Part shown: in pieces, positions 17,185-25,902 of the stretch
Layout: every line of letters starts with the position of its first letter
Numbering within the stretch: position 1 is the stretch's first letter
Source: Bacteroidetes bacterium UBA6221
GTDB taxonomy: Bacteria > Bacteroidota > Bacteroidia > Chitinophagales > Chitinophagaceae
Length of the DNA: 64,000 nt
Direction: 5' to 3'
NCBI GenBank assembly: GCA_002421685.1
Contig: DISB01000005.1
Coordinates: 21,041-85,040, forward strand
Notes under the pieces: generated by a model
Told to the model about the DNA's origin: nothing
Seen by the model: the letters and a program-made list of their open reading frames with translations, nothing else
Database searches by the model: none
Position numbers and translations under genes: made by a program

Positions 17185-17226
17185 CAGTCTTGCATTTATT
17201 TGTAGATTTAAGTTGCAAACTTAAAC
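17185..17226 (+). promoter_or_regulatory. Shared upstream module with dyad, copy 2
   Basis: Second copy of the 42-base module. Its dyad is perfect here: TTTAAGTT-GCA-AACTTAAA at 17207-17225. TTTG at 17199-17202 is again followed by TA after 19 bases. The module ends 15 bases before the preferred start codon of the following gene, so an operator role for the dyad is natural. Confidence 0.6.
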
Positions 17227-17241
17227 ATGTGGGTAATCAGC

Positions 17242-17766
17242 ATGCATCATTTTGACGAATTAGTTTATAGGAGTACTTCGTTTACCTTAAATGCGCTAGA
17301 CGAACTATATTCAAAAGTTACAGATGAACTTCAAACAGGCGCATCTACTACCTCAGTCTGGAATCTTCAAATGATTCAATTGCAGAAGGCAATTATTGCT
17401 ATCGGAATGTTTTCATTGTTCGAATCAATGCTTCAATCTGAGTTAAAGTGTCGCAATGGTTTTGAAGAAGCAAAGAGGGCACTCAAGCATAGTAATAAAG
17501 AAGAACTTCGTGACCGTTTTGAAGATTACATTTCTGCCATCAATGTACTTAAACATGGTAGAGGTAGAAGCTACGATAGTTTGGTTGCCAAATATGACAT
17601 ATTACCCTTTAGGATTAAGTTGCCAGGAGAAAATTTCTTTCATGAAGGGGACGTATCGCAAGTCTCCACTCTAGTAAAAGTAAATGATCAATTTGTTCTT
17701 GACTGTGCGGAAATAGTCGAACAGGTTTCTAAAGAAATCAGAGAGTTCATATCCCGCCAGAGCTAA
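17242..17766 (+). CDS. Accessory protein, possibly HEPN-like
   Basis: 174 residues from MHHFDELVYRSTSF. All helical with no signal or membrane segment. The region KEELRDRFEDYISAINVLKHGRGRSYDSL resembles the N-x3-H end of HEPN domains, which occur in RNases of toxin and defence systems, but the canonical R-x4-6-H spacing is not met, so this is a weak suggestion. An upstream in-frame ATG at 17227 overlaps the end of the regulatory module, so I prefer 17242. AT-rich composition and the twin upstream module link it to the preceding gene. Confidence 0.55.
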   Translation: MHHFDELVYRSTSFTLNALDELYSKVTDELQTGASTTSVWNLQMIQLQKAIIAIGMFSLFESMLQSELKCRNGFEEAKRALKHSNKEELRDRFEDYISAINVLKHGRGRSYDSLVAKYDILPFRIKLPGENFFHEGDVSQVSTLVKVNDQFVLDCAEIVEQVSKEIREFISRQS

Positions 17767-17849
17767 ATGTTGTAAGCCAGTCTTAGACCGGATGAATTGA
17801 CAGATATTGTGCCCTGCGGAACATCATTAGACAGTGCCTAAATGCTCAG

Positions 17850-17896
17850 GAGATCGCCACGTCACTCGTACCCTCGTTCCTCGCGATGACGGCCTT
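17850..17896 (-). repeat. Degenerate REP-like copy (GTCATCGCGAGGAACGA type)
   Basis: Read on the minus strand the stretch contains GTCATCGCGAGGAACGAGG and, further on, GTGGCGATCTCC. This is the style of short palindromic repeat widespread in Bacteroidota (CGTC-ATTGCGAGGNACGAAGC...CGATCTCG) and is related to the 5' ends of the repeats at 47040 and 47389. It marks the downstream edge of the accessory patch. Confidence 0.5.
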
Positions 17897-17946
17897 GATG
17901 AGGCGGGATAGGCGACCTTGATAAAGCAGGAAATGCACAACCACCC

Positions 17947-18441
17947 TCACCCCCTCTTCCCGTACTTCGCCATTACTTCCCGGAAGGCGATGAGGAATAT
18001 GGCGGCCAGCACCAATGTTTCCAGCACAACGCCTGCCGTGGCTGCATTGCTGTCCTTAGAGGCGGCTACCCATACTTCCAGTACGCTGATGATGAGGCCG
18101 GCCATGGCTATCACCTTTACTAAGCGCAGCACCCATACGGTGGTGGTATGCTCGGGTTCTTCGCCGGGGGCGGGGGTTTCACGGTATTTTATGAGGTAAT
18201 GCTTGATGATGGACAAGGCCGCATAGATGATGATACCTACCAGCGGGAACATCCACAGCGCCGACCGGCTGTTGTAGCTGTCCGGGGCGCCGGTGTCCTG
18301 TTTGAGTATCAATACTTTTTCGGGCACTACCGACCAGATAAGCGGCGTAACCACCAGCAACACGGCCAGCAGCGTCAGCGATAATAATTCGAGGCGCCTT
18401 TCCCTTTTGTCCAGGCGATTGATAAATGAAAACAGTGCCAT
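17947..18441 (-). CDS. Inner-membrane protein coupled to porX
   Basis: 164 residues with four hydrophobic helices (about 19-37, 65-83, 105-127 and 133-152) and charged ends. It has no domain I recognise. Its ATG overlaps the porX TAA by one base (TAATG on the minus strand), which is a classic arrangement for translational coupling, so its amount should follow PorX. A role near the type IX secretion or signalling machinery is an inference from this coupling only. DNA downstream is a REP-like repeat rather than another gene. Confidence 0.7.
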   Translation of the reverse strand: MALFSFINRLDKRERRLELLSLTLLAVLLVVTPLIWSVVPEKVLILKQDTGAPDSYNSRSALWMFPLVGIIIYAALSIIKHYLIKYRETPAPGEEPEHTTTVWVLRLVKVIAMAGLIISVLEVWVAASKDSNAATAGVVLETLVLAAIFLIAFREVMAKYGKRG

Positions 18442-19997
18442 TATTTACTTTCCAACCTTACTATGGGTACTATCATTTCTTCGAGGGATATGCCCCCGTG
18501 CTGGAAGGTGTTCCTGTAATAGTTCACGTAATAATTGTAGTTATTAGGATAACACAGGAATACGTCCCCTTTTGCAAAGATAAAGGTTGAACTGATATTT
18601 GGCTTGGGCAATCCCGCTTCCGACGGGTCGCGGAAGGCAAGTACGTCCTTTTCTTCGTATTGCAGGTTGCGGCCGTGCTTGTAACGCAGGTTGGTAGTGG
18701 TGTGCCTGTCGCCGATGCACTTGCTGGGGGTTTTTACTTTCATCGTGCCGTGGTCGGTAGTGATGATGAGCTGTATGCCTTTGTCCGCCACTTTCTTCAG
18801 CGCGCGGTACAGGGGCGAGTGCTCGAACCAGCTTACCGTCAGCGAACGGTAAGACATTTCATCGCCCGCCAGCTCTTTCAGTACTTCCATCTCGGTGCGG
18901 GCGTGTGAGAGCATATCTACGAAGTTGTACACGATAACGGTCAGGTCGTTGTTCAGGTAGTTGTGTACATCCTCTTCAAAGAGTTTGCCGTTTTCGTTAT
19001 TGGTTATTTTCAGGTATTGTGTTTTCAGGCCGTCCAGCCCCAGTTGCTTCATCTGGTATTGGAGGAAGACGTCTTCAAACAGGTTCTTGCCCCCTTCTTC
19101 ATCGTCGTTCTTCCACTCGTTGGGAAATTTCTTTTCGATATCGGCAGGCAGCATTCCGGCAAAGAGCGCGTTGCGGGCGTATTGCGTAGCCGTGGGCAGT
19201 ATGCTGTAAAAGCTGTCTTCTTCCAGCACGCGGTAGGTATTGCTGATGATGGGCTCCAGCACCTTCCACTGGTCGAAACGCAGGTTGTCTATTACTACCA
19301 GGAAGGTGGGCTTGCCCTGCTGCAGGTGCGGCTTGATTTTCTCTTTGAATACATTGTGGGAAAGCAAAGGCCCGTCACCGGTTTTTATCCATTTGGCGTA
19401 GTTCTTACTGATGAATTTGTAGAACTCGGTATTGGCTTCGGTCTTCTGGCTGGTGAGCACTTCCATCATCTCGGCACTGTCGCTGCGGCTCATTTCCAGT
19501 TCCCAGTATATCAGTTTTTTATACAGCTCTTTCCATTCCTCGTGGTCGGGGTTGGAGCTGAGCGCCATAAACAGGTTGCGGAAATCCTGCTGGTAGGCGG
19601 TGGTGGTGCGTTGCGATACCAGCCGTTTGCTGTCTATTATCTTCTTCAGCGACAGCAGCACCTGGTTGGGGTTCACCGGTTTAATCAGGTAATCGCTTAT
19701 CTGCGAGCCTATGGCTTCTTCCATTATATATTCGGCCTCGTTCTTGGTCACCATTACCACCGGCAGCGACGGGCGTATTTCTTTTATTTTGGCCAGGGTT
19801 TCCAGGCCGGTCATGCCGGGCATACTTTCGTCCAGCAGCACCACGTCCACGTTTTTATCTTTCAGGGTTTCCAGCGCATCGTAGCCGTTGGTAACAGATG
19901 TGACCTCGTAGCCTTTGTTTTTCAGAAAAAGTATCTGCGATTTCAGCGATTCTATTTCATCATCCACCCAAAGTATATCTCCCTGTATCGTATTCAT
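18441..19997 (-). CDS. porX: PorX, T9SS response regulator with PglZ/alkaline-phosphatase domain
   Basis: 518 residues from MNTIQGDILWVDDE. The receiver domain (about 5-120) has the acidic pair Asp12-Asp13, phospho-acceptor Asp56 in DVVLLDESMPG and a conserved Lys in VMVTKNE. After a helical middle region the C-terminal PglZ domain carries the metal-site blocks VVIDNLRFDQW, VYNFVDMLSHAR and ITTDHGTMKV of the alkaline-phosphatase superfamily. PorX with its kinase PorY controls T9SS genes in Porphyromonas and relatives. The in-frame Met at 20024 would add nine residues not typical of the family. No PorY is in the window. Confidence 0.95.
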   Translation of the reverse strand: MNTIQGDILWVDDEIESLKSQILFLKNKGYEVTSVTNGYDALETLKDKNVDVVLLDESMPGMTGLETLAKIKEIRPSLPVVMVTKNEAEYIMEEAIGSQISDYLIKPVNPNQVLLSLKKIIDSKRLVSQRTTTAYQQDFRNLFMALSSNPDHEEWKELYKKLIYWELEMSRSDSAEMMEVLTSQKTEANTEFYKFISKNYAKWIKTGDGPLLSHNVFKEKIKPHLQQGKPTFLVVIDNLRFDQWKVLEPIISNTYRVLEEDSFYSILPTATQYARNALFAGMLPADIEKKFPNEWKNDDEEGGKNLFEDVFLQYQMKQLGLDGLKTQYLKITNNENGKLFEEDVHNYLNNDLTVIVYNFVDMLSHARTEMEVLKELAGDEMSYRSLTVSWFEHSPLYRALKKVADKGIQLIITTDHGTMKVKTPSKCIGDRHTTTNLRYKHGRNLQYEEKDVLAFRDPSEAGLPKPNISSTFIFAKGDVFLCYPNNYNYYVNYYRNTFQHGGISLEEMIVPIVRLESK

Positions 19998-20148
19998 ATG
20001 TTCGTTCTTTTCAGATTTGTGCAAGACGTTTAATATAGGTATAAAATTCCGTTCCGCTGTTTGATATCCGGTCGTTTTAACGGAAGTTTGGCTACGCTAA
20101 ACTATATTAACGCCGGATAAGCAAAGGTATTGCCAAATAAATAAAGAG

Positions 20149-20601
20149 ATGAGTGAAATAACAATACGCCCCGCCCGCAGGAATGATTGCCCCAGGCTGA
20201 TGGAACTGGTGCAGGAACTGGCCACATTTGAGCGGGAGCCTGATGCGGTAACTGTAAGCCTGCAACATTTTGAAGAAAGTGGCTTTGGACAGCAGCCGGT
20301 GTGGTGGGCCATAGTTGCCGAAACCGATGGCATAATTGTGGGCTTCTCGCTGTATTATATACGTTACTCTACATGGAAAGGGCAACGCATGTACCTGGAA
20401 GACCTGTTGGTGACAGAAGAATACCGCGGAAGAGGCATAGGGAAAATGCTGCTGGACGAAACGATTGACATTGCGAAAGCTAAGGGCTATAGTGGTATGC
20501 TGTGGCAGGTGCTGGACTGGAACGAACCGGCAATAAAATTCTACGAAAAATACGGCGCGAAGTTTGACCCGCAATGGGTGAATGTGTCTATAGACTTTTA
20601 A
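20149..20601 (+). CDS. GNAT N-acetyltransferase, diamine-acetyltransferase-like
   Basis: 150 residues, a complete GNAT domain: ITIRPARRNDCPRLMELVQELA at the start, LEDLLVTEEYRGRGIGKMLL with the R-G-R-G-I-G acetyl-CoA loop, and VLDWNEPAIKFYEKYGA near the end. The FYEKYGA ending and the size fit spermidine/spermine or thialysine acetyltransferase-like enzymes, although the substrate is not proven. It converges on the DUF6089 gene and their 3' ends overlap by four bases. Confidence 0.9.
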   Translation: MSEITIRPARRNDCPRLMELVQELATFEREPDAVTVSLQHFEESGFGQQPVWWAIVAETDGIIVGFSLYYIRYSTWKGQRMYLEDLLVTEEYRGRGIGKMLLDETIDIAKAKGYSGMLWQVLDWNEPAIKFYEKYGAKFDPQWVNVSIDF

Positions 20602-21449
20602 TAGAGATAGCCCTGCTTAAGGTATGTGGGGCATTTATAGGTCTTCAACTGGAATGACAGGCTGAAGGTGAACATCAGGTACTGGTCGTTGCTGGAGCTG
20701 TTGCCACGCTGCTTCCCGGCCCTGCCGAGGGCCTCGTCACCCACTTCGCGCGACCTGTCCTGCAGGCGAAACGCTACGTTTTCATAGCCTGGTGTACTTT
20801 CAAAATTATCCGCGCCCACATATGTTGCGCTCACATCGTCCAGGTAATCGGTGGTAGTGAGGCGGTCAGACACTTCGAAACTGAAATTGACGCCGGGGCC
20901 TATCCAATATTTGAAACCGGCGCCCACCGGGAACATAAAGCCTACCTGGCTGTACCCGCGGTCTCCATACCCGGCAAACTGGCCTTCGGTGCCAAAGCGG
21001 CGCAGGTAATACCTCCTGCCATCAAGCGTAGTGTAAGGGTCGTAATAAAAAACCCCTGCCCCACCCACGAGGTAAGGCGTCCAGCGGCTGTCTTTTTCAC
21101 CCGTCACAAAGCGGAAGAAATTGAACTCGGCAAATATGCCCGCCTCCACTATGTTGCTGGTAAAATTCAGGTTGCGGGTACGGTTAAATTTATGAGACGA
21201 AAGTTTGTCGTCGTAAGATACACGTGTAAGGTTAACACCCAGGCGAACCGATATATAGGGGTTCATATGGATACGGGAGAAAGCGCCGGCGGCCACGTTA
21301 GGGGTCTTAAACCCATAGCTATCGTTCAAGTCGCCAAAATACTGCGACCCGCCCAGCATAAAACCGTACTCCGTGCCTGTGTAAAATGTTTGCGCCTTCC
21401 CGGTAAAGGGCAGCATGGAAACTAATAATATGTAAAACAGTTTACGCAT
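20598..21449 (-). CDS. DUF6089 family outer-membrane beta-barrel protein
   Basis: 283 residues with a signal peptide (cleaved near TGKAQ). The remainder alternates aromatic and polar residues in the manner of an eight-to-ten-strand outer-membrane barrel; GFMLGGSQYFGDLN, TPYLVGGAGVFYYDP and GFKYWIGPGVNFSFEVSDRLT match the DUF6089 family. No function is known. It follows nadK by 56 bases but has its own strong promoter in that gap, so it can be transcribed separately. Confidence 0.88.
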   Translation of the reverse strand: MRKLFYILLVSMLPFTGKAQTFYTGTEYGFMLGGSQYFGDLNDSYGFKTPNVAAGAFSRIHMNPYISVRLGVNLTRVSYDDKLSSHKFNRTRNLNFTSNIVEAGIFAEFNFFRFVTGEKDSRWTPYLVGGAGVFYYDPYTTLDGRRYYLRRFGTEGQFAGYGDRGYSQVGFMFPVGAGFKYWIGPGVNFSFEVSDRLTTTDYLDDVSATYVGADNFESTPGYENVAFRLQDRSREVGDEALGRAGKQRGNSSSNDQYLMFTFSLSFQLKTYKCPTYLKQGYLY

Positions 21450-21470
21450 CCTATATTGACTGTATAACTA

Positions 21471-21500
21471 CAAATGTAAGTTTTTATTGCAGGAAGCAAA
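21471..21500 (-). promoter_or_regulatory. Promoter of the DUF6089 gene
   Basis: On the minus strand TTTG is followed by 18 bases and then TACATTTG, which fits the Bacteroidota -33 TTTG / -7 TAnnTTTG consensus at near-ideal spacing. The -7 box ends 21 bases before the start codon. Confidence 0.7.
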
Positions 21501-21505
21501 ACCAC

Positions 21506-22384
21506 CTAATTCCGGCTGTCGATGCCCCAATACAGTTTCTCCCTGATGGTGCGCAGGAAGTTGTGCTCATCGGGGCGCACCAGCGATATGGTGAAATTTT
21601 CTTTTTTCACCGCCAGTTGCACCTGGCTGCCGATGGTTTGCGTACGGGAATCGAGCGTACACAAAAACTGGTCGGCGCGGCCCTCTACTTCAAAAGAAAT
21701 AACTGTATCGTCCGGCACCACAATGGAACGTGTATTGAGATTGTGCGAGGCTACGGGGGTTATCACAAAGCTGGATGTCTGCGGGAACACTACAGGCCCG
21801 CCGCAACTGAGGGAATAACCTGTAGAACCCGTAGGCGTGGCCACTATCAGCCCATCGGCCCAATATGTGTTCAGGAATTCACCATTCAGGTAGGTGTGTA
21901 TCTTGATCATGGAGGAAGAATCCTTCCGGTTGATAGTGAACTCATTCAGCGCATAGGGTATGCCGTCGAACAGGGGCACGCTGGAATCGAGGTGCAGCAA
22001 TGTGCGCTGCTCTACCGTATAAGACCCGCGCACAAGCGATGATATGGCCGACTCTACCTCCTCTTCGGGTATCGCCGCCAGGAAGCCCAGTCGGCCCAGG
22101 TTGATGCCTATCAAGGGTATGTTGGAAGCGCCTACAAAGGCGACTGTATCCAGCAGGGTGCCATCGCCACCCAGGCTGAAGAGCATGTCGGTATTGCGCG
22201 GCAGGTCTGACGCGTTCATGAACAAGCCGGGCCGCTCTTTCAGTTTTATAAAGGGCTCTATCCGCTCGTAAAACAACTTATGAAATACCAACTGGAGGTT
22301 ATGCCGCTCCAGCAGTTGTATCACGTTTTGAATACTGTGTATATTATCTTCTTCGAAAGTGCGGTTGTATAATGCTACAAGCAT
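21506..22384 (-). CDS. nadK: NAD kinase
   Basis: 292 residues. The nucleotide-binding loop is LGGDGTLLD (GGDGT at 72-76), followed by the family blocks NLGRLGFLA, LNEFTINRKD and the second-domain motif PTGSTGYSLSCGGP. It phosphorylates NAD to NADP using ATP in the cytoplasm. It begins 39 bases after the stop of the outer-membrane barrel gene on the same strand. Length and motifs are normal. Confidence 0.96.
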   Translation of the reverse strand: MLVALYNRTFEEDNIHSIQNVIQLLERHNLQLVFHKLFYERIEPFIKLKERPGLFMNASDLPRNTDMLFSLGGDGTLLDTVAFVGASNIPLIGINLGRLGFLAAIPEEEVESAISSLVRGSYTVEQRTLLHLDSSVPLFDGIPYALNEFTINRKDSSSMIKIHTYLNGEFLNTYWADGLIVATPTGSTGYSLSCGGPVVFPQTSSFVITPVASHNLNTRSIVVPDDTVISFEVEGRADQFLCTLDSRTQTIGSQVQLAVKKENFTISLVRPDEHNFLRTIREKLYWGIDSRN

Positions 22385-22423
22385 AGACGTGCGTATGTAC
22401 AGCCAGCCGCCATTTAAAGCTGC

Positions 22424-23854
22424 TTACTCGCTGTTGTTTATATGTAAAAATAGTCCTTTTTCTCCCAAATGGTTCCAGGTATATTCTACCCTGAGCTTAA
22501 AATCGTACACGGAAACCAGGTCGGCGCCTACACCCCACGAATACAGCAGCCTGTTGTTCATATAACTGTTGCCGGCAAACCTGTTCTTTGCATAACCCAG
22601 GTCCGCAAAAATTTTGGGGTATATACGGATGGGCAGTGTGGCTATATAGCGGATGGGTATTTTGCGGACGGTCCAGTTCAACAGCTCATACTTCAGGTTG
22701 GTGCGCAGTATGCCGTAGTGCGAGCCGTCTATCACATAATATTCATACCCGCGGATATATTCGTTGCCTGTGCCCATGGCATAGACATATGTATAGGGTT
22801 GCGCCTCAGGAAAAGATAATCTGCCCCTGAAAATATGTGAGCTGTACAACTTTTTGTGCAGTTTTTTGAAGTAGCCTATTTCCGCCTGGTATTGATTTTG
22901 AAAATCGAAACCCACCCAGCCCACACGTACTATAGACTGTATTATCGCTTTCAGACCCTGCATGGAGTAGTTCCAGTTGTCTACCTTGTTCAGTTCGTAG
23001 CGATAGACCAATTCCATCAACTGTTGTTGCTTTTTGCCATCAAGAAAGTAGTTGGGGTTCAGCAACAGCACCGTATCGTCTACCTCCTGCCGGCGATACC
23101 TCAATTCAACCTGGTGGCGGCTGGCATATGCCGGTCGGTAGATATAACTGCCGGAAGCCTCGAACGCGGAAGTGATATAGCTGCCGGGCGTACGGGCAAA
23201 CTGCCACTTGTTACTGTCGGTTTTATAAAACCACTCTTCGTTTCGGCTGGCAAATACCTTTACGCCAAAGCCATGTTTCTGCGCCTTGTCTACATAAGGC
23301 CGCGAGTATTCCAGGCCAAACTTTTGGGTGTATCCTACCTGTGCTGTGATAGCCGCCTGCTCCAGGTTCCCCCTGAAATTCCTGTTTTTCAGGTTCAGCC
23401 CTATGTTCGCGCGCCTGATATCGCGTTTTTGCTCTACCCACCATACGTTGAAGTTCCTGTCTGCCAGCTTAAAAGTAACCTCGGGAATAATGTACCATTG
23501 CTCGCGCACTTTCACATGCCAGTCGACAACACCCGGAGCCACGCTGTCTGCCGTTACTATTACCTCTATGAATATGGACAGATTGAAGATCCTCTTCTGG
23601 TTGAGCTCCAGCAACCGGGGCATTTCAGTTTTCAGCAAAGAATCCCCTTCGGCTATGCTCATTTCACGCAATATGATGGGCCGGCGGGTCTTTTTATTAC
23701 CTGAAATATGAATAGAGCGCAACAGCGCTTTGTCGCCTGCCCGGGAATCCTCATATGTGTCAGCCGGGCGACGAATATGGGTACTATCCTGCACCTGCGC
23801 CAAAACAGGCACAGCCAATACCATCACCATGTATATCAGCAGGCATAAACGCAT
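22424..23854 (-). CDS. POTRA-containing BamA/TamA-like outer-membrane protein
   Basis: 476 residues from MRLCLLIYMVMVLAVPVLAQ, a good signal peptide; an upstream in-frame opening at 23956 would bury this signal and is rejected. One POTRA-like domain (about 40-120, ISGNKKTRRPIILREMSIAEGDSL) leads into a beta-barrel with alternating strands to the C-terminus, ending in FDLRVEYTWNHLG-type strands (here DFKLRVEYTWNHLG). Members of this group insert or secrete outer-membrane proteins or lipids. A TAAGTTTG -7 box lies 60 bases upstream. Confidence 0.8.
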   Translation of the reverse strand: MRLCLLIYMVMVLAVPVLAQVQDSTHIRRPADTYEDSRAGDKALLRSIHISGNKKTRRPIILREMSIAEGDSLLKTEMPRLLELNQKRIFNLSIFIEVIVTADSVAPGVVDWHVKVREQWYIIPEVTFKLADRNFNVWWVEQKRDIRRANIGLNLKNRNFRGNLEQAAITAQVGYTQKFGLEYSRPYVDKAQKHGFGVKVFASRNEEWFYKTDSNKWQFARTPGSYITSAFEASGSYIYRPAYASRHQVELRYRRQEVDDTVLLLNPNYFLDGKKQQQLMELVYRYELNKVDNWNYSMQGLKAIIQSIVRVGWVGFDFQNQYQAEIGYFKKLHKKLYSSHIFRGRLSFPEAQPYTYVYAMGTGNEYIRGYEYYVIDGSHYGILRTNLKYELLNWTVRKIPIRYIATLPIRIYPKIFADLGYAKNRFAGNSYMNNRLLYSWGVGADLVSVYDFKLRVEYTWNHLGEKGLFLHINNSE

Positions 23855-23913
23855 ATTCGAGGCTGCAAGATAGTGAGCTACCGCCACTACTGCGAAAAAA
23901 AACGGGTTAAACC

Positions 23914-23921
23914 CAAACTTA
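23914..23921 (-). promoter_or_regulatory. -7 element upstream of BamA/TamA-like gene
   Basis: The minus strand reads TAAGTTTG, an exact TAnnTTTG match, 59 bases before the start codon. No -33 TTTG is found at the usual distance. Confidence 0.4.
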
Positions 23922-23984
23922 ATAAATATACTAACTGTCTTTACCCGCAAAGACATAACGTAAAAAGCCGTATTTTAGACATAT

Positions 23985-25478
23985 ATGAACCTAAACAAAA
24001 TAAGCCTGTTATTTATCGGCACTGCTATTACATTCAGCTCCTGTAAGCACGACCCGCCCGTAATGCCCGCTAAAGAAATTGACCCCGCAGCTACACAATA
24101 CCCCCTGGAAGTAGCAAACATTATTGTAAAAAAATGCGCCACGGCTGGCTGCCATAACGAAGCCAGTTATACAGGCTCCGGCGGACTGAGGCTGGATGAT
24201 TGGCGATACATGTTTGAAGGAGGCAACAACGGCGCGGTAGCCGTGGCTTATAGTCCTGAAAACAGTTCGATGCTGTATTTTCTGAACCCCGGGCCATATG
24301 ACAACATCAGTGTAAAACCAACCATGCCTTATAACCAGGAGCCCCTGAGCGAGACGGAATACAACGTGGTGAAGAATTGGATAGCCAACGGCGCACCCGA
24401 CAAAAATGGCAATATACCCTTCGGCTCTGATGCTGCAACCCGGCAAAAGGCCTACCTGGCCCAACAGGGATGCGACCTGGTAGGAGTAATAGATGCTGAG
24501 AAGAAGGTGATAATGCGTTACATAAAAACCGGCCAGGCGCCGGCCACTATAGAGTCGCCGCATAGTGTGCAGACCGATGGCAAAGGCGAGTATGCATACG
24601 TATGCTTTATTGCCGGAACGCTGATACAAAAAATTGACACGCGTACAGATAAAGTAGTGGGGCAAGCAGACCTGTCGCTCATAAACGATGGGCTGAAGTT
24701 CAATACTATACAAGTATCCGAAGCCGGGGACAAACTCATTACTTCACAACTGGCGCCAAACGGAGGGCTGGCACTTATCAATACATCGGATATGAAACTG
24801 GTGGCTAACCTGGCATCACTGGAATCACCGCATGGCATTGCCGCCAACAGGACATTTGATACATTTTACGTAACCGGTCAATATGGGAACACTGTATATA
24901 AAGTAGTACAGGGCACAGCGCCGGTAAGAATTTCCATAGATGGCAATCCACTGGTAACACAATCGGGTGCGACTACACCTAACCCCCACGAAATCATCAT
25001 GACACCCGACTATTCGAAATATTTCCTGACCTGCCAGAATACCAACGAAGTAAGAGTGATGGACAGGCTGGGCGATAACCTGCTGAAGACAATACCTGTG
25101 GGTAAAAAGCCGCAGGAACTGGCTATATCCAAAACACAACCCTACGCCTTCGTCACCTGCATCGAAGATGTTTCGCAGGTATCGTCGTTGTTCAGGGGTT
25201 CGGTGTATGTTATCAATTACAACACATTGGAGATCGTTAAACGTATCGACGGTAAATTCTTTCAACCGCATGGCGTGGCCGTAGACGACAGGAACGGAAC
25301 TTTTTATATTGCAAGCCGCAACACGCTTTCGGATGGTCCCGCACCGCACCATACTTCTGATTGCGGGGGACGGAACGGATATTACCAGGTATATGACCTT
25401 AACACGCTACAACCGTTAAACGGAAGAACATACGAAGTAACCCCCGACCCGTATTCTATCAATATGCGCTTTAAATGA
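23985..25478 (+). CDS. Lipoprotein with CX4CH cytochrome-like domain and YVTN-type beta-propeller
   Basis: 497 residues. The signal ends in FSSC (Cys20). A cytochrome c-like domain (about 35-145) has CATAGCH (Cys51, Cys56, His57), a CX4CH haem site instead of CXXCH, with PTMPYNQ as the likely distal Met and VKNWIANGAPD as the usual closing helix. The rest (about 165-490) is a YncE/YVTN-style propeller: GVIDAEKKVIMRYI, YVCFIAGTLIQKIDTRTD, LINTSDMKLVANL, VINYNTLEIVKRIDG. A surface or periplasmic redox or binding role is inferred. It is a close paralogue of the protein at 25903. Confidence 0.85.
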   Translation: MNLNKISLLFIGTAITFSSCKHDPPVMPAKEIDPAATQYPLEVANIIVKKCATAGCHNEASYTGSGGLRLDDWRYMFEGGNNGAVAVAYSPENSSMLYFLNPGPYDNISVKPTMPYNQEPLSETEYNVVKNWIANGAPDKNGNIPFGSDAATRQKAYLAQQGCDLVGVIDAEKKVIMRYIKTGQAPATIESPHSVQTDGKGEYAYVCFIAGTLIQKIDTRTDKVVGQADLSLINDGLKFNTIQVSEAGDKLITSQLAPNGGLALINTSDMKLVANLASLESPHGIAANRTFDTFYVTGQYGNTVYKVVQGTAPVRISIDGNPLVTQSGATTPNPHEIIMTPDYSKYFLTCQNTNEVRVMDRLGDNLLKTIPVGKKPQELAISKTQPYAFVTCIEDVSQVSSLFRGSVYVINYNTLEIVKRIDGKFFQPHGVAVDDRNGTFYIASRNTLSDGPAPHHTSDCGGRNGYYQVYDLNTLQPLNGRTYEVTPDPYSINMRFK

Positions 25479-25521
25479 TTATTCACCCTGATAAATAATC
25501 CTTCTTTGTGAGGGCTCTTTG

Positions 25522-25529
25522 TATTTTTG
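25522..25529 (+). promoter_or_regulatory. -7 element adjoining folB start
   Basis: TATTTTTG matches TAnnTTTG and ends four bases before the folB ATG. If used, the transcript would begin at or next to the start codon. No -33 box at normal spacing. Confidence 0.35.
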
Positions 25530-25533
25530 GCAT

Positions 25534-25872
25534 ATGCTTACTGTATCATTGCACGGGATAGCCATATCGGCGGCAAGGGGCTTATATGCCGAAGAACACA
25601 AACTGGAAAATCGCTTTGAGGTAGACGCCGACGTAGTTGTGGCAACGGATGAGGCAGAACCGCTTCCTTTTGTTGACTACACCCTTATCCGCAGGGCGGT
25701 AGATGATGCTTTCTGCCAGCCATACGATACGCTGGAACAATTCATCCAGGATATATACAAGCGGTTACGGGAATACTTCCCCCGCTCAGAAAAAATAAGA
25801 ATAGCTATCCGCAAGCTGAATCCACCCATGCACGGACAGACGACATATTCCCAGGTAGTTTATGAGGGATGA
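25534..25872 (+). CDS. folB: Dihydroneopterin aldolase
   Basis: 112 residues from MLTVSLHGIAI; the in-frame opening five codons earlier would overlap the -7 element. The FolB tunnelling fold is seen in VSLHGIAISAARGLYAEEHKL (glyoxylate-like G-x-Y-x-x-E block), FVDYTLIRRAVDDA and the C-terminal IRKLNPPMHGQT, in which the Lys is catalytic in the family. It converts dihydroneopterin to 6-hydroxymethyldihydropterin in folate synthesis. Its position between two paralogous cytochrome/propeller genes is unusual; the gap to the next gene is only 30 bases. Confidence 0.9.
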   Translation: MLTVSLHGIAISAARGLYAEEHKLENRFEVDADVVVATDEAEPLPFVDYTLIRRAVDDAFCQPYDTLEQFIQDIYKRLREYFPRSEKIRIAIRKLNPPMHGQTTYSQVVYEG

Positions 25873-25902
25873 TGCCTTAACTTTATTCATCGTAAACTTA
25901 TT

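Noticed and set aside
18963..20033. Open frame of 356 codons on the plus strand
   Set aside because: Antisense to porX, rich in Val, Phe and His in the pattern of a reverse-strand shadow, no family.
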